In this document: piece after piece, positions 18,186 through 26,979 of the stretch | Layout of the letters: each line of letters opens with the position of its first letter | Position numbering within the stretch: the first letter of the stretch is position 1 | Assembly (NCBI RefSeq): GCF_001507545.1 | Contig: NZ_LQBP01000011.1 | Span: forward strand, 39,002-103,001 | Length of the DNA: 64,000 bases | Reading direction: 5' to 3' | Source: Ruegeria profundi | Lineage (GTDB): Bacteria > Pseudomonadota > Alphaproteobacteria > Rhodobacterales > Rhodobacteraceae | Made by a program: the position numbers and the translations under genes | Notes under the pieces: generated by a model | What the model was told of the DNA's origin: nothing | The model's database searches: none | The model's input: only the letters and a program-made list of their open reading frames with translations

Positions 18186-19672
18186 CGCGTGCAGACGTCA
18201 TAATCATCGGCTCTGGCATTGGCGGGGCGACTCTGGCCGCAGCGCTGGCCCCGTCCGGACGCCGTATTCTGATCGTTGAGCGAGGGGAGCGCCTGACCCC
18301 CTCGCCACAGGATCGGGATCCGAAGGCGATCTTTGGCGACGGGTGCTTTCGGCCAGACGAAACGTGGCTGGACGGCAAAGGCCAGCCTTTTAACCCCGGT
18401 AACTATTATTGTGTGGGCGGGAACTCCAAATTCTACGGTGCGGCGCTGATCCGGTATCGACGTGAGGATTTCCAGCCGCGCGCGCATCTGGGCGGCAGTT
18501 CCCCCGGCTGGCCGATCTCTTATGAGGAACTAGAGCGCGACTATACCGCAGCCGAGCAGCTTTATGACGTGCATGGCGTCGTGAATGAGGACCCGACCGA
18601 GCCGCCCCACAGCGCAAACTATCCGCACCTGCCCGTGGCGGATGAGCCGGACATCGCGGATTTGCGAACGCGGCTCGGCCGTGCAGGTCTGACACCGTCT
18701 TCGGTGCCGCTTGGGGTGGATATCGACAGATGGCTGGCGGCAGGTCAAACGACCTGGGATGCATTTCCCAACACCTGCGGTGGCAAGATGGATGCGGAAA
18801 CCTCTGCCTTGGCAAAGGCGCTTGTGCACAAAAATGTCTCGCTTTTGACGGGGGCGACGGTACGGGAATTGATCGCGGATGCGACTGGCAAGATCACGGG
18901 GATCAAGGTCGACGGGCACGGCACGTTGAAGGCACCGCTGGTGGTGCTCGCTGCTGGTGCTGTTCAATCGGCGGCCTTGCTGCTGCAATCTGCGAATGAC
19001 GCCTATCCTAGGGGGCTGGCGAACCGGTCCGATCAGGTTGGGCGCAACTTCATGAACCACAACAGCTCGGCCGTGCTGGCCCTGCACCCTTTGCGCCGCA
19101 ATCGGTCGATCTATCAGAAGACGCTGATGTTCAACGATTATTACAACAGTGACGGCAACGGCGGGCCGCCACTGGGCAATGTTCAGATGCTGGGCAAGAT
19201 CACAGGCCCGATCCTTGCCTCTCAGACCGGGTTGCCCGGCCCTATCGCCGCGCTGATTGCAGGCCGTAGCTATGATTTCTACGCCATGTCAGAGGACCTT
19301 CCGAACCCCGATAGCCGTGTGACTGTCGAAGGTAACCAGATCCGGCTGGATTGGAAACGTTCGAATTGGGCGGCGCATGAAGCTCTGGTGGAGCGGCTGA
19401 AAACGCACCTGCGCCGGTCGGGTTTTCCAATTGTTCTGTCGCGGGCATTCGACCGCCGAACACCATCCCACCAATGCGGGACCGCGAGGATGGGAAGCAA
19501 CCCTGACAACAGCGTTGTCGATCCCTTCTGCCGCAGCCACGATTTCCGAAATTTGTTCATCGTTGACGCGTCGGTCCTGCCGACCTCGGCTGCGGTGAAC
19601 CCGGCCCTGACCATCGCGGCGCTGGCCCTGCGCGCAGGCCGCCACATCATTGAGACGGAGTTTGCAGCATGA
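18182..19672 (+). CDS. GMC-family FAD-dependent oxidoreductase (first of two)
   Basis: A 496-residue flavoprotein. The ADP-binding fold is at the start (VIIIGSGIGGATLAAALAP...ILIVERGE), and the C-terminal GMC block holds the catalytic His in SHQCGTARMG and Asn in AAVNPALTIAALALR. This short, SHQCGTARMG-type GMC resembles sugar or glycoside dehydrogenases that oxidise ring hydroxyls to ketones; that assignment is by resemblance only. No signal peptide is seen, so it is cytoplasmic. Starts at a GTG overlapping the ATPase stop and overlaps the SDR start by four bases. Confidence 0.9.
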   Translation: MTRADVIIIGSGIGGATLAAALAPSGRRILIVERGERLTPSPQDRDPKAIFGDGCFRPDETWLDGKGQPFNPGNYYCVGGNSKFYGAALIRYRREDFQPRAHLGGSSPGWPISYEELERDYTAAEQLYDVHGVVNEDPTEPPHSANYPHLPVADEPDIADLRTRLGRAGLTPSSVPLGVDIDRWLAAGQTTWDAFPNTCGGKMDAETSALAKALVHKNVSLLTGATVRELIADATGKITGIKVDGHGTLKAPLVVLAAGAVQSAALLLQSANDAYPRGLANRSDQVGRNFMNHNSSAVLALHPLRRNRSIYQKTLMFNDYYNSDGNGGPPLGNVQMLGKITGPILASQTGLPGPIAALIAGRSYDFYAMSEDLPNPDSRVTVEGNQIRLDWKRSNWAAHEALVERLKTHLRRSGFPIVLSRAFDRRTPSHQCGTARMGSNPDNSVVDPFCRSHDFRNLFIVDASVLPTSAAVNPALTIAALALRAGRHIIETEFAA

Positions 19673-20427
19673 CCGGGATTGCGTTGGTCACAGGTGGGCA
19701 GCAAGGCATTGGCCTTGGCATTTCGCGCGCGTTGATCGCGGGGGGATACAAGGTGGCGCTGGCGTCGCGCTCGGCCCCTGACAAACTAGCAGTGCAACAG
19801 GCTTTGGCCGAGCTTGGACCAAACGCGATCTATGTGCAGCATGATGTATCGGATATTGACCACGTACCCGCCATGCTGGATCAGGTTGAGGCTGACTTGG
19901 GTCCGATCACCGCTTTTGTCAACAATGCCGGCGTCGGCGCTCCGGTGCGCGGCGACATGCTGGAGCTGAAGCCCGAGAACTGGGATTTCGTTCAGAACAT
20001 CAACCTGCGCGGAGCCTTCTTTCTGGCGCAGGACGTTGCGCGGCGTATGCTGGCGCAACCTCAGGACCTTTATCGCTCGATCACATTCGTCACCTCGGTC
20101 AGCGCCACTATGGTGTCTATCGAACGGGCTGAATACTGCGTTTCAAAGGCGGCCGCGGCCATGATGGCGCAACTCTTTGCCGTGCGTATGGCGCCGCACG
20201 GGATAGGTGTGTTCGAACTGCGCCCCGGCATCATCGCAACCGAGATGACGGCAGGTGTGCGCGACAAATACACCGACCGGATCGAAGGTGGCCTTGTACC
20301 CGCCGCACGATGGGGTGAGCCCCAAGATATCGGGTCGGTCATTATGCCCATTGTCGAAGGCCAGATGCAGTTCGCCACCGGTGCTGCAATCCCTGTGGAT
20401 GGTGGCCTATCGATCACGCGTCTCTGA
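19669..20427 (+). CDS. Short-chain dehydrogenase/reductase (SDR)
   Basis: A 252-residue classical SDR with the cofactor motif LVTGGQQGIGLGI, the NNAG motif (FVNNAGVGAP), a catalytic serine in VTSVSATM and Y-x-x-x-K in EYCVSKAAAAM. It ends with the tetramer tail AIPVDGGLSIT. It likely interconverts a hydroxyl and a ketone of the imported compound using NAD(P)H. Overlaps the upstream GMC gene by four bases. Confidence 0.93.
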   Translation: MTGIALVTGGQQGIGLGISRALIAGGYKVALASRSAPDKLAVQQALAELGPNAIYVQHDVSDIDHVPAMLDQVEADLGPITAFVNNAGVGAPVRGDMLELKPENWDFVQNINLRGAFFLAQDVARRMLAQPQDLYRSITFVTSVSATMVSIERAEYCVSKAAAAMMAQLFAVRMAPHGIGVFELRPGIIATEMTAGVRDKYTDRIEGGLVPAARWGEPQDIGSVIMPIVEGQMQFATGAAIPVDGGLSITRL

Positions 20428-20449
20428 GAAACTCTGAGGACAAATCAAC

Positions 20450-22042
20450 ATGTCTGACGGATATGATTTCATCGTGATCGGCGGCGGCTCGGCCGGGTCG
20501 GTCATTGCCTCGCGCCTGTCCGAAGAACCCTCGGCCAGGGTTCTGCTGTTAGAGGCTGGCTCAAACGACCGGCATCCGTTTTTTCACCTACCCGCCGGGT
20601 TTGCCAAGATGACCAAAGGCATTGGCAGCTGGGGCTGGTCGACGGTGCCGCAGAGGCACATGCAGGATAAGGTTTTCAACTATACGCAGGCCAAAGTGAT
20701 CGGAGGTGGCTCGGCCATCAATGCGCAGATTTACACGCGCGGTGCAGCACAGGACTATGACGACTGGCGTCAGATGGGGTGTGAAGGCTGGGGCTTTGAT
20801 GATGTGCTGCCCTATTTCAAGAAGTCCGAGGACAACGACACCTACGACAATGAGTTCCACGGCAAAGGTGGTCCGTTGGGCGTGTCGAGGCCTGCCGCGC
20901 CTTTGCCGATCTGCGATGCCTATATCAAGGCCGCCGGGCAGGTTGGTATCCCTGAAACCCGCGATGTGAATGGGGCGAAACAGGACGGGGCGGGGTATTA
21001 CCAACTGACCCAACGCAACGCGCGCCGGTCCTCGGCCGCGATGGCGTTTCTGGCGCCGAACCGGGGCCGGACGAACCTGACCGTCCGCACTGGCGCGCAG
21101 GTTCGGCGCATCATGATCGACCGCGGCCGGGCGACCGGGGTAGAAATGATGGATGGTGAGACAATCACCGCCGCGCAAGAGGTTATTCTGTCTTCGGGTG
21201 CAATCGGCTCACCACGTCTGTTGCAACTGTCGGGGATTGGTCCGGCAGATCACCTGGAAAGTCTGGGGATCAGACCGGTTTATGATCAGCCGAATGTGGG
21301 GGAAAACCTGCAGGATCACCTTGATCTCTACGCGATTTGCGAGGTGACGGGACCGCATACTTATGACCGGTTCGCCAAGTTGCATCTTTCGGCATTCGCC
21401 GGGCTGCAATACCTTCTCACGCGCAAAGGGCCGGTGGCGTCGAGCCTGTTTGAAACCGGAGGGTTCTGGTATGCCGATCCTGACGCGCGGTCGCCTGATA
21501 TTCAGATGCATCTAGGGCTGGGCACCGGGATTGAGGCCGGGGTCGAAGCTATGCCCAATGGCGGCGTGACCCTGAACGCATGCTTCCTGCGGCCCCGGTC
21601 CCGCGGCTCGGTTCGACTGCAAAGCGCGGACCCGGCGGCGATGCCGTTGATCGACCCGAACTATCTGGCCGATCCCTATGACCGTGAGATGTCGATCCGG
21701 GGTTTGAAACTGGTGCAAAACATCCTCGCGCAGGATGCGCTGAAACCGTATGTTTTGGCCGAACGTCTGCCGGGGCCGGATGTGCGGACCGATCAGGATT
21801 ACTTCGACTTCATCTGTGTGCATTCCAAAACTTCGCACCATTGCGCAGGTACGTGCCGTATGGGCAGCGACCAAGAGGCCGTACTTGACCCACGTCTTCG
21901 GTTCAACGGGATTGACGGGCTGCGTGTCGCGGATGCCTCGATCATGCCCACTGTCAATTCATCGAACACCAACGCTCCGACCATCATGATCGCAGAGAAA
22001 GCAGCGGACATGATCAAACAAGATCAGGGATTTACACAATGA
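20450..22042 (+). CDS. GMC-family oxidoreductase, choline-dehydrogenase-like (second of two)
   Basis: A 530-residue FAD enzyme. It has FIVIGGGSAGSVIASRLSE at the N-terminus, the GMC signature KVIGGGSAINAQIYTRG, SSGAIGSPRLLQLSGIGP, and the C-terminal SKTSHHCAGTCRMG and VNSSNTNAPTIMIAEK blocks containing the catalytic His and Asn. It is related to choline and other alcohol dehydrogenases; no choline-specific context (betI, betB) surrounds it. An Shine-Dalgarno GAGGA precedes it. Its stop overlaps the Dabb gene start (ATGA). Confidence 0.92.
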   Translation: MSDGYDFIVIGGGSAGSVIASRLSEEPSARVLLLEAGSNDRHPFFHLPAGFAKMTKGIGSWGWSTVPQRHMQDKVFNYTQAKVIGGGSAINAQIYTRGAAQDYDDWRQMGCEGWGFDDVLPYFKKSEDNDTYDNEFHGKGGPLGVSRPAAPLPICDAYIKAAGQVGIPETRDVNGAKQDGAGYYQLTQRNARRSSAAMAFLAPNRGRTNLTVRTGAQVRRIMIDRGRATGVEMMDGETITAAQEVILSSGAIGSPRLLQLSGIGPADHLESLGIRPVYDQPNVGENLQDHLDLYAICEVTGPHTYDRFAKLHLSAFAGLQYLLTRKGPVASSLFETGGFWYADPDARSPDIQMHLGLGTGIEAGVEAMPNGGVTLNACFLRPRSRGSVRLQSADPAAMPLIDPNYLADPYDREMSIRGLKLVQNILAQDALKPYVLAERLPGPDVRTDQDYFDFICVHSKTSHHCAGTCRMGSDQEAVLDPRLRFNGIDGLRVADASIMPTVNSSNTNAPTIMIAEKAADMIKQDQGFTQ

Positions 22043-22347
22043 TCCGCCATATCGTGCTGACCAAGTTTCGCCCCGACGTGACCGAGGAAACGGTTGCGGC
22101 CATCTATGCCGGACTCGCTGATGTGGCAGAAACACTGCCGGGTGCCAGCGGGTTCACTGGCGGCCGCAGTCAAAGCCCTGAACAGATTGAGCGCGGCTAT
22201 ATGCATGGCTTCGTGATCGATTTCGACGATTGGGCGGCGCTGGAAGCCTATCAAAACAACAAAACCCACAAGGCGCTGGGCGCGCAGTTGGTCGAGAATG
22301 CGATAGGCGGGATCGACGGCATACTGGTTTTGGATCTGGAGGTCTGA
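22039..22347 (+). CDS. Dabb (stress-responsive alpha/beta-barrel) domain protein
   Basis: A 102-residue ferredoxin-like Dabb protein: it begins IRHIVLTKFRPDVTEE, with GFVIDFDDWAALEAYQNNKT in the centre and histidines at IRH and KTHKAL positions usual for the family. Dabb proteins are dimeric barrels, some catalysing eliminations or cyclisations, others without known activity. Tightly coupled to the GMC gene by a four-base overlap and to DUF993 by a four-base gap. Confidence 0.9.
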   Translation: MIRHIVLTKFRPDVTEETVAAIYAGLADVAETLPGASGFTGGRSQSPEQIERGYMHGFVIDFDDWAALEAYQNNKTHKALGAQLVENAIGGIDGILVLDLEV

Positions 22348-22351
22348 GGCG

Positions 22352-23521
22352 ATGACACTGATACTGCCAACCCCTGAAGGCGTGCTGCAACCTTATGCGT
22401 TGACCGGAACCCCCTTGGTGCCCCGTGCACCGCAGGTGCCATTGACACGTACCGCGTTTGCTGCGGCGCATGTCGTCTCAGACCCGCTGGCTGAGCGCAA
22501 CCCCTGGACAGACCGTCCGGCGGTGGATTGGGACACGACGCTCAGCTTTCGGCAGGGGCTTTGGGATCAGGGGCTGGGCCTGGCCGAGGCGATGGACACC
22601 GCGCAGCGCGGCATGGGTGTGGATTGGGACACCGCACTGGAGCTGATCCAACGCACCATGGCTGCCGCCCGGGCGCATCCGCTCTCACCGCGCGTGGCAT
22701 GCGGGGCAGGGACCGACCATGTGTCGCTTGGCGCGCTGAACACGGCGGGCGAAATCCTGTCCGCCTACGAACATCAGGCCGAAGCGATCGAGGCCGCTGG
22801 CGGGCAGCTGATCCTGATGGCGTCGCGTGCTTTCCCGACGATCGGCGCTGGGCCGGACATTTATCACGACGTCTACCGCACGCTGATCGACGGCGCGTCA
22901 GAGCCTGTCATACTGCATTGGCTGGGTGACATGTTTGACCCGGCACTCAAAGGGTATTGGGGCAGCACGGATGTTGCTGCGGCCAGTGACTTCGTTCTGT
23001 CCCTTATCGCCGAAAACCAGGGCAAGGTGGATGGCATCAAAATCTCATTGCTTGATCAGGCACACGAAGAGTCGTTTCGCGCACGCCTGCCAGATGGCGT
23101 GCGCCTCTATACCGGCGACGATTTCAACTATGCTGATCTGATTGCCGGGGATGGGACGCATTTTTCGCACGCGCTGCTGGGTATTTTTGCCGCAATCGCC
23201 CCAGCCGCAAGCCAGGCACTTGAAGCCCTGGCGATGGGGGACATGGACCGCTACCACGCGCTGTTTGCGCCTACGGTGCCTTTGAGCCGTGAGATTTTCC
23301 GGGCACCGACGCAGTTCTATAAAGCAGGCATAGCCTTTCTGGCTTGGCTGAACGGCGCACAATCGCATTTCGTGATGCCCGGCGGATTCCAGTCCAGCCG
23401 CGATATTTGCCACTATGCGCAGGTATTCCGGCTGGCGGATGAAGCGGGTTTGCTCTTGGACCCAGATCTGGCAAAGGAGCGCATGATCACATTGCTGGCC
23501 CTGCACGGAGTAGACCAATAA
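22352..23521 (+). CDS. DUF993 family protein (dihydrodipicolinate-synthase-like TIM barrel)
   Basis: A 389-residue member of DUF993, a family without an established reaction that is related to Schiff-base aldolases. I see the conserved-looking blocks RVACGAGTDHVSLGALNTAG, PVILHWLGDMFDPALKGYWG and KVDGIKISLLDQAHEESF. The last contains a lysine (GIKIS) in the position where class I aldolases carry the Schiff-base Lys; that reading is inference. The protein may cleave a keto-intermediate produced by the operon's dehydrogenases. Five bases separate it from the regulator gene. Confidence 0.85.
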   Translation: MTLILPTPEGVLQPYALTGTPLVPRAPQVPLTRTAFAAAHVVSDPLAERNPWTDRPAVDWDTTLSFRQGLWDQGLGLAEAMDTAQRGMGVDWDTALELIQRTMAAARAHPLSPRVACGAGTDHVSLGALNTAGEILSAYEHQAEAIEAAGGQLILMASRAFPTIGAGPDIYHDVYRTLIDGASEPVILHWLGDMFDPALKGYWGSTDVAAASDFVLSLIAENQGKVDGIKISLLDQAHEESFRARLPDGVRLYTGDDFNYADLIAGDGTHFSHALLGIFAAIAPAASQALEALAMGDMDRYHALFAPTVPLSREIFRAPTQFYKAGIAFLAWLNGAQSHFVMPGGFQSSRDICHYAQVFRLADEAGLLLDPDLAKERMITLLALHGVDQ

Positions 23522-23526
23522 CCTGA

Positions 23527-24534
23527 ATGCGTAGACCGACGATCATAGATGTCGCCAACAAGGCAGGTGTGTCGAAATCGACGGTCAGCCTGGTGTTGCA
23601 GGGCGGCGCGCAGGTCAAGCCCGAGACCAAAAAGCTCGTCCATGCGGCGATGAAAGAGATCGGTTATGTCTACAATCGCTCAGCCGCCAATCTGCGGGCG
23701 TCCGGGACGGCACTGATCGGGCTGGTGATCAATGACCTGAACAACCCGTTCTTCACGGAATTTGCCACGTCGCTGCAAATGGCGCTGGGCTTGCGCGGCT
23801 ATGCGGTGGTGGTGGCAAATACCAACGAGGATGCAGCGATACAGGATCAGGTCGTCGCGGCGATGTTAGAGCACGGAGTCTCGGCTCTGATTGTCTCACC
23901 TGCTTACGGGGATGTATCCGAAACCCTGACCGCTTTAGCGCGCGCCCAGATTCCCGTCATGCAGGTCTTGCGTCAGGTCAGCGACGATACCGCCCGATTT
24001 CCCTTCATATCCCCGAATTATCAAGAAGGCGGACGTGTCGCCACGCGTTATCTGATCGAGTCAGGCGCGCGCCGTATCGCTTTTGTGGGTGGGCTGGATG
24101 GGCGACAAGTCACGCAGGAACGGGTTTCGGGGTATTTGGAGGTGATGTCCGAACACGGGCTTTCGCCTTTGGTGCTGTCCGGTCGCAGCAGCCGGTCTTT
24201 TGGACACCGTGTCGCCGCGCAATTGTTCCGCGACTATTCGGAGTGCGACGCGGCCTTGTGCTTCAACGATCTGGTGGCGTTTGGCATGATCAACGCCTGT
24301 CACGAAGCCCGCAAGGATATTGGCACTGATTTTCAGATCATTGGGTTCGACGACATTCAGGAAGCCGCCGAGTGTTGGCCAACCCTGTCCACAGTCCATT
24401 GCGGCGTGGATGCCTTTGGGAAACAGGTTGCCGACACGGTCTTGGAGTGGTTGCAGAACGCAACGGTGCCTCCGCCCAGTACCCGCACCCCGGTTCGTCT
24501 GATTCAGCGTCAGACAACAAGGCAGGGAAGGTGA
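23527..24534 (+). CDS. LacI-family transcriptional regulator of the operon
   Basis: A 335-residue regulator with the LacI helix-turn-helix at residues 4-25 (TIIDVANKAGVSKSTVSLVL), the hinge helix RSAANLRASGT and a periplasmic-binding-protein-like effector domain (ALIGLVINDLNNPFF to GFDDIQEAAECWPTLSTV). It is the last gene of the operon and should bind the twin TGGAACGTTCCA sites upstream of the first, with a sugar-like inducer. The gene's position makes the system self-regulated. Confidence 0.94.
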   Translation: MRRPTIIDVANKAGVSKSTVSLVLQGGAQVKPETKKLVHAAMKEIGYVYNRSAANLRASGTALIGLVINDLNNPFFTEFATSLQMALGLRGYAVVVANTNEDAAIQDQVVAAMLEHGVSALIVSPAYGDVSETLTALARAQIPVMQVLRQVSDDTARFPFISPNYQEGGRVATRYLIESGARRIAFVGGLDGRQVTQERVSGYLEVMSEHGLSPLVLSGRSSRSFGHRVAAQLFRDYSECDAALCFNDLVAFGMINACHEARKDIGTDFQIIGFDDIQEAAECWPTLSTVHCGVDAFGKQVADTVLEWLQNATVPPPSTRTPVRLIQRQTTRQGR

Positions 24535-24642
24535 AAGCACATTTCAAAAGGGTTTTGTGACAACGGTCGCAATAAATTGCGATGCGCCGAGGGTCGGGAA
24601 GTGAAGATAGCGATTGCCCGCTCAGCGGGTCCGGGCGCCGTC

Positions 24643-26877
24643 TTAGGCAGATGGTTTGCCTGCACGTTCGTGATGGCTAAAGATCAACTGCCCGGATTGG
24701 AAATCTGACCGAAAATCAGCCAATCTGCCGGACAGGGCGTGGTAAAACCCGATCAGTCCCGGCTCAACCTGCCGCGCCTGCGCGACGCAATCCTCACATG
24801 TCTTTTCGATGTGTTCCTGCGGGTGACGGTCCCGAATGGATTCGATCAGCTTTTGATGGGTTGTTTCCAATCTTTGGAAGGCGGGGGTTTCCAGCACCTC
24901 TTGGTTGCCGACCAGAACGAACACGGGCTCAAGGTCGGTTCTGCCTTTCAGGTCGATAAACCCGGCTTCAAGCATCGCCATGTGGTCCCTCATTTTTTCA
25001 TACACCGAAGTTGAAACGAGAATGTCATAGTCGACATGCCGGCAGCTTTGTTCGATCCGCGCGGCAACATTCACCACATCCCCGATCACGGTGTAGTTGA
25101 ACCGGCGTTTCGATCCGATATTGCCGACGCAGGCCCGTCCAGTGGCGCAGCCTGTTGCCAATGCAATCGGTGGTCGCCCCTGCATCACCTCTGACGCATT
25201 GAAATTCACTAAGGCCTGACGCATCAACAGCGCGGCTTCAGCCGCGCGGCGCGGGTGGTCTTCGACTGGCAAGGGGGCATTCCAAAATGCCATCACCGCA
25301 TCGCCGATGAACTTGTCAATAGTGCCACGCTCCCGCAGTATCTGGTCGCCAACCTGAGAGAATAACTGGTTCAGCAAGGTCACAAGATCGGTGGCCGAGA
25401 CGGATTCTGACAAGGGGGTAAAGCCCCGAATATCCGAGAACATAACCGTGATCTCCTGCGTTGAGCCGCCCAGTTGCAGTTGATGTCCGCTTCCCTCCAT
25501 CTCATCCAGAATTTCGGGGGCGACATAGTGGGAAAAGACCTGCCGGATGACGCGCTTTTCGCGCTCAGTTGATACAAACAGATACCCCGCCAGCAGTCCG
25601 AAATTGGCCATACCCCCCAGCAGCGGAAAGGTTACATCGAACAGGACCAACTGGTTCTGAAACGCCAGCCAGCTGATACCAAGCACGACCGTCGCCGATG
25701 CTCCGCCTGCGACAAACGATGCCACTGCGCCGAACCGTGCCATGACGGCCGTTACCACAAGGCCCAGAGTGACGAAGGACAGTATTTCAAGAGCCGCAGT
25801 GACGTCAGAGCGGCTTAGCATTTCACCGGTCAGGACCTGTTCCAAGATCTGCGCGTGGATTGATACACCTGGAACGGATTCGCCCAACGGCGTCTGATGC
25901 CTGTCGAACAATCCTGCCGCCGATGTACCGACCAGAATGATCCGCCCTTCAATTTCGGCGCGCAGGTCAGCGTTGTCCTGCGGCTGCATCACATCATGCG
26001 CCGATAGATACAGGTCTTGATTGTCACGTCTGTATTTTATCCAGACCTCGCCATTCTCGGTCGTTGGCAAGCGAAATTGACCGATCTCGAGTGCCAGCAT
26101 GATGCCGGCCTCGTCCGGTGTGCCCTCGACGAGGATCACGGGCTCGCCCATGGCGACGCGCAACGCCTCGATGCCCAGACCCGGTAGGGCGCCGTCCGGC
26201 CCGCCCCACAAAACGGGAACACGGCGCACAATGCCCGTACCACCCAAGGGTGAGACGTTGACCCCTCCGATACCTGCTGCCGTTCGGTCCAGAGGCGCGG
26301 CGGGTGGCGTCCAGTGAGGGACAGTGACCAGGCCCGAGGTCGGAGCCTCTCCGATTTCTACAATTCCGGCCAAAGGTGTGACGCGCCTGCCATGGGCGGT
26401 TTGCCGGGCTGCCGCACCCAGAACGACAGGCCAATTCGCGATTTCCATCCCGAACATCACATCATAGTCCAGACGCTTTGCGTGATGCTCGACCGTTAAA
26501 ACACCTGACAGCGCCGGATCGTTCAGCAGCCGGGCGGGCGAAAACCTGTCTGGTTCGATAAACAGCATGTCAAAGGCGATAGCGGCAGCGCCATATTCGC
26601 CCAGGTTTTGGACCATCTGCGCCAGCAAAGTGCGGGGCCAAGGCCATTGCCCCCAGGTCGCAAGTGACTGCTCGTCGATATCCACCACGCGAACTGGCAA
26701 GTCAGGATTGTATTCCCGAGGTGAAATGCGCTGCAGAATGTCGAAGTAGACCAATCGTGTCATGCGCACAGGGTAAGGATCAAGGACCCGGATGAAGCAT
26801 CCGAACAGGATCAGACCCAGCCCGACCAGCTGAAAAGCGCGTCTTTGCCCTGCGCGTTCCCTGGGCTTTCCGGTCAC
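24643..26877 (-). CDS. CHASE2-domain adenylate/guanylate cyclase
   Basis: A 744-residue membrane receptor. An N-terminal membrane helix is followed by an extracytoplasmic CHASE2 sensor (about 40-330), then three predicted membrane helices (about 340-420) and a C-terminal class III cyclase domain from about 475. The metal-binding aspartates are in MFSDIRGFT (near 478) and FIGDAVMAFWN. The base-recognition and transition-state region reads FNYTVIGDVVNVAARIE, more like adenylate cyclases. It should make cAMP in response to an envelope signal. The start is GTG at 26877. The FecR-domain gene lies 102 bases upstream in the same direction, a pairing often seen for CHASE2 cyclases. Confidence 0.92.
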   Translation of the reverse strand: MTGKPRERAGQRRAFQLVGLGLILFGCFIRVLDPYPVRMTRLVYFDILQRISPREYNPDLPVRVVDIDEQSLATWGQWPWPRTLLAQMVQNLGEYGAAAIAFDMLFIEPDRFSPARLLNDPALSGVLTVEHHAKRLDYDVMFGMEIANWPVVLGAAARQTAHGRRVTPLAGIVEIGEAPTSGLVTVPHWTPPAAPLDRTAAGIGGVNVSPLGGTGIVRRVPVLWGGPDGALPGLGIEALRVAMGEPVILVEGTPDEAGIMLALEIGQFRLPTTENGEVWIKYRRDNQDLYLSAHDVMQPQDNADLRAEIEGRIILVGTSAAGLFDRHQTPLGESVPGVSIHAQILEQVLTGEMLSRSDVTAALEILSFVTLGLVVTAVMARFGAVASFVAGGASATVVLGISWLAFQNQLVLFDVTFPLLGGMANFGLLAGYLFVSTEREKRVIRQVFSHYVAPEILDEMEGSGHQLQLGGSTQEITVMFSDIRGFTPLSESVSATDLVTLLNQLFSQVGDQILRERGTIDKFIGDAVMAFWNAPLPVEDHPRRAAEAALLMRQALVNFNASEVMQGRPPIALATGCATGRACVGNIGSKRRFNYTVIGDVVNVAARIEQSCRHVDYDILVSTSVYEKMRDHMAMLEAGFIDLKGRTDLEPVFVLVGNQEVLETPAFQRLETTHQKLIESIRDRHPQEHIEKTCEDCVAQARQVEPGLIGFYHALSGRLADFRSDFQSGQLIFSHHERAGKPSA

Positions 26878-26979
26878 GTTTGCCTCCGATTATCTTGGCT
26901 AGCCCGGACGGGCCATCACCCACGGTACGCGTTTCAAGAACCTCGGCAGCGTCCGAACTGGCGGCATGAACAAGGGGCT

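Noticed and set aside
24615..24635. Hairpin CCCGC-tca-GCGGG as a terminator after the CHASE2 gene
   Set aside because: Stem of five pairs and no following T-run on either strand; too weak to list.
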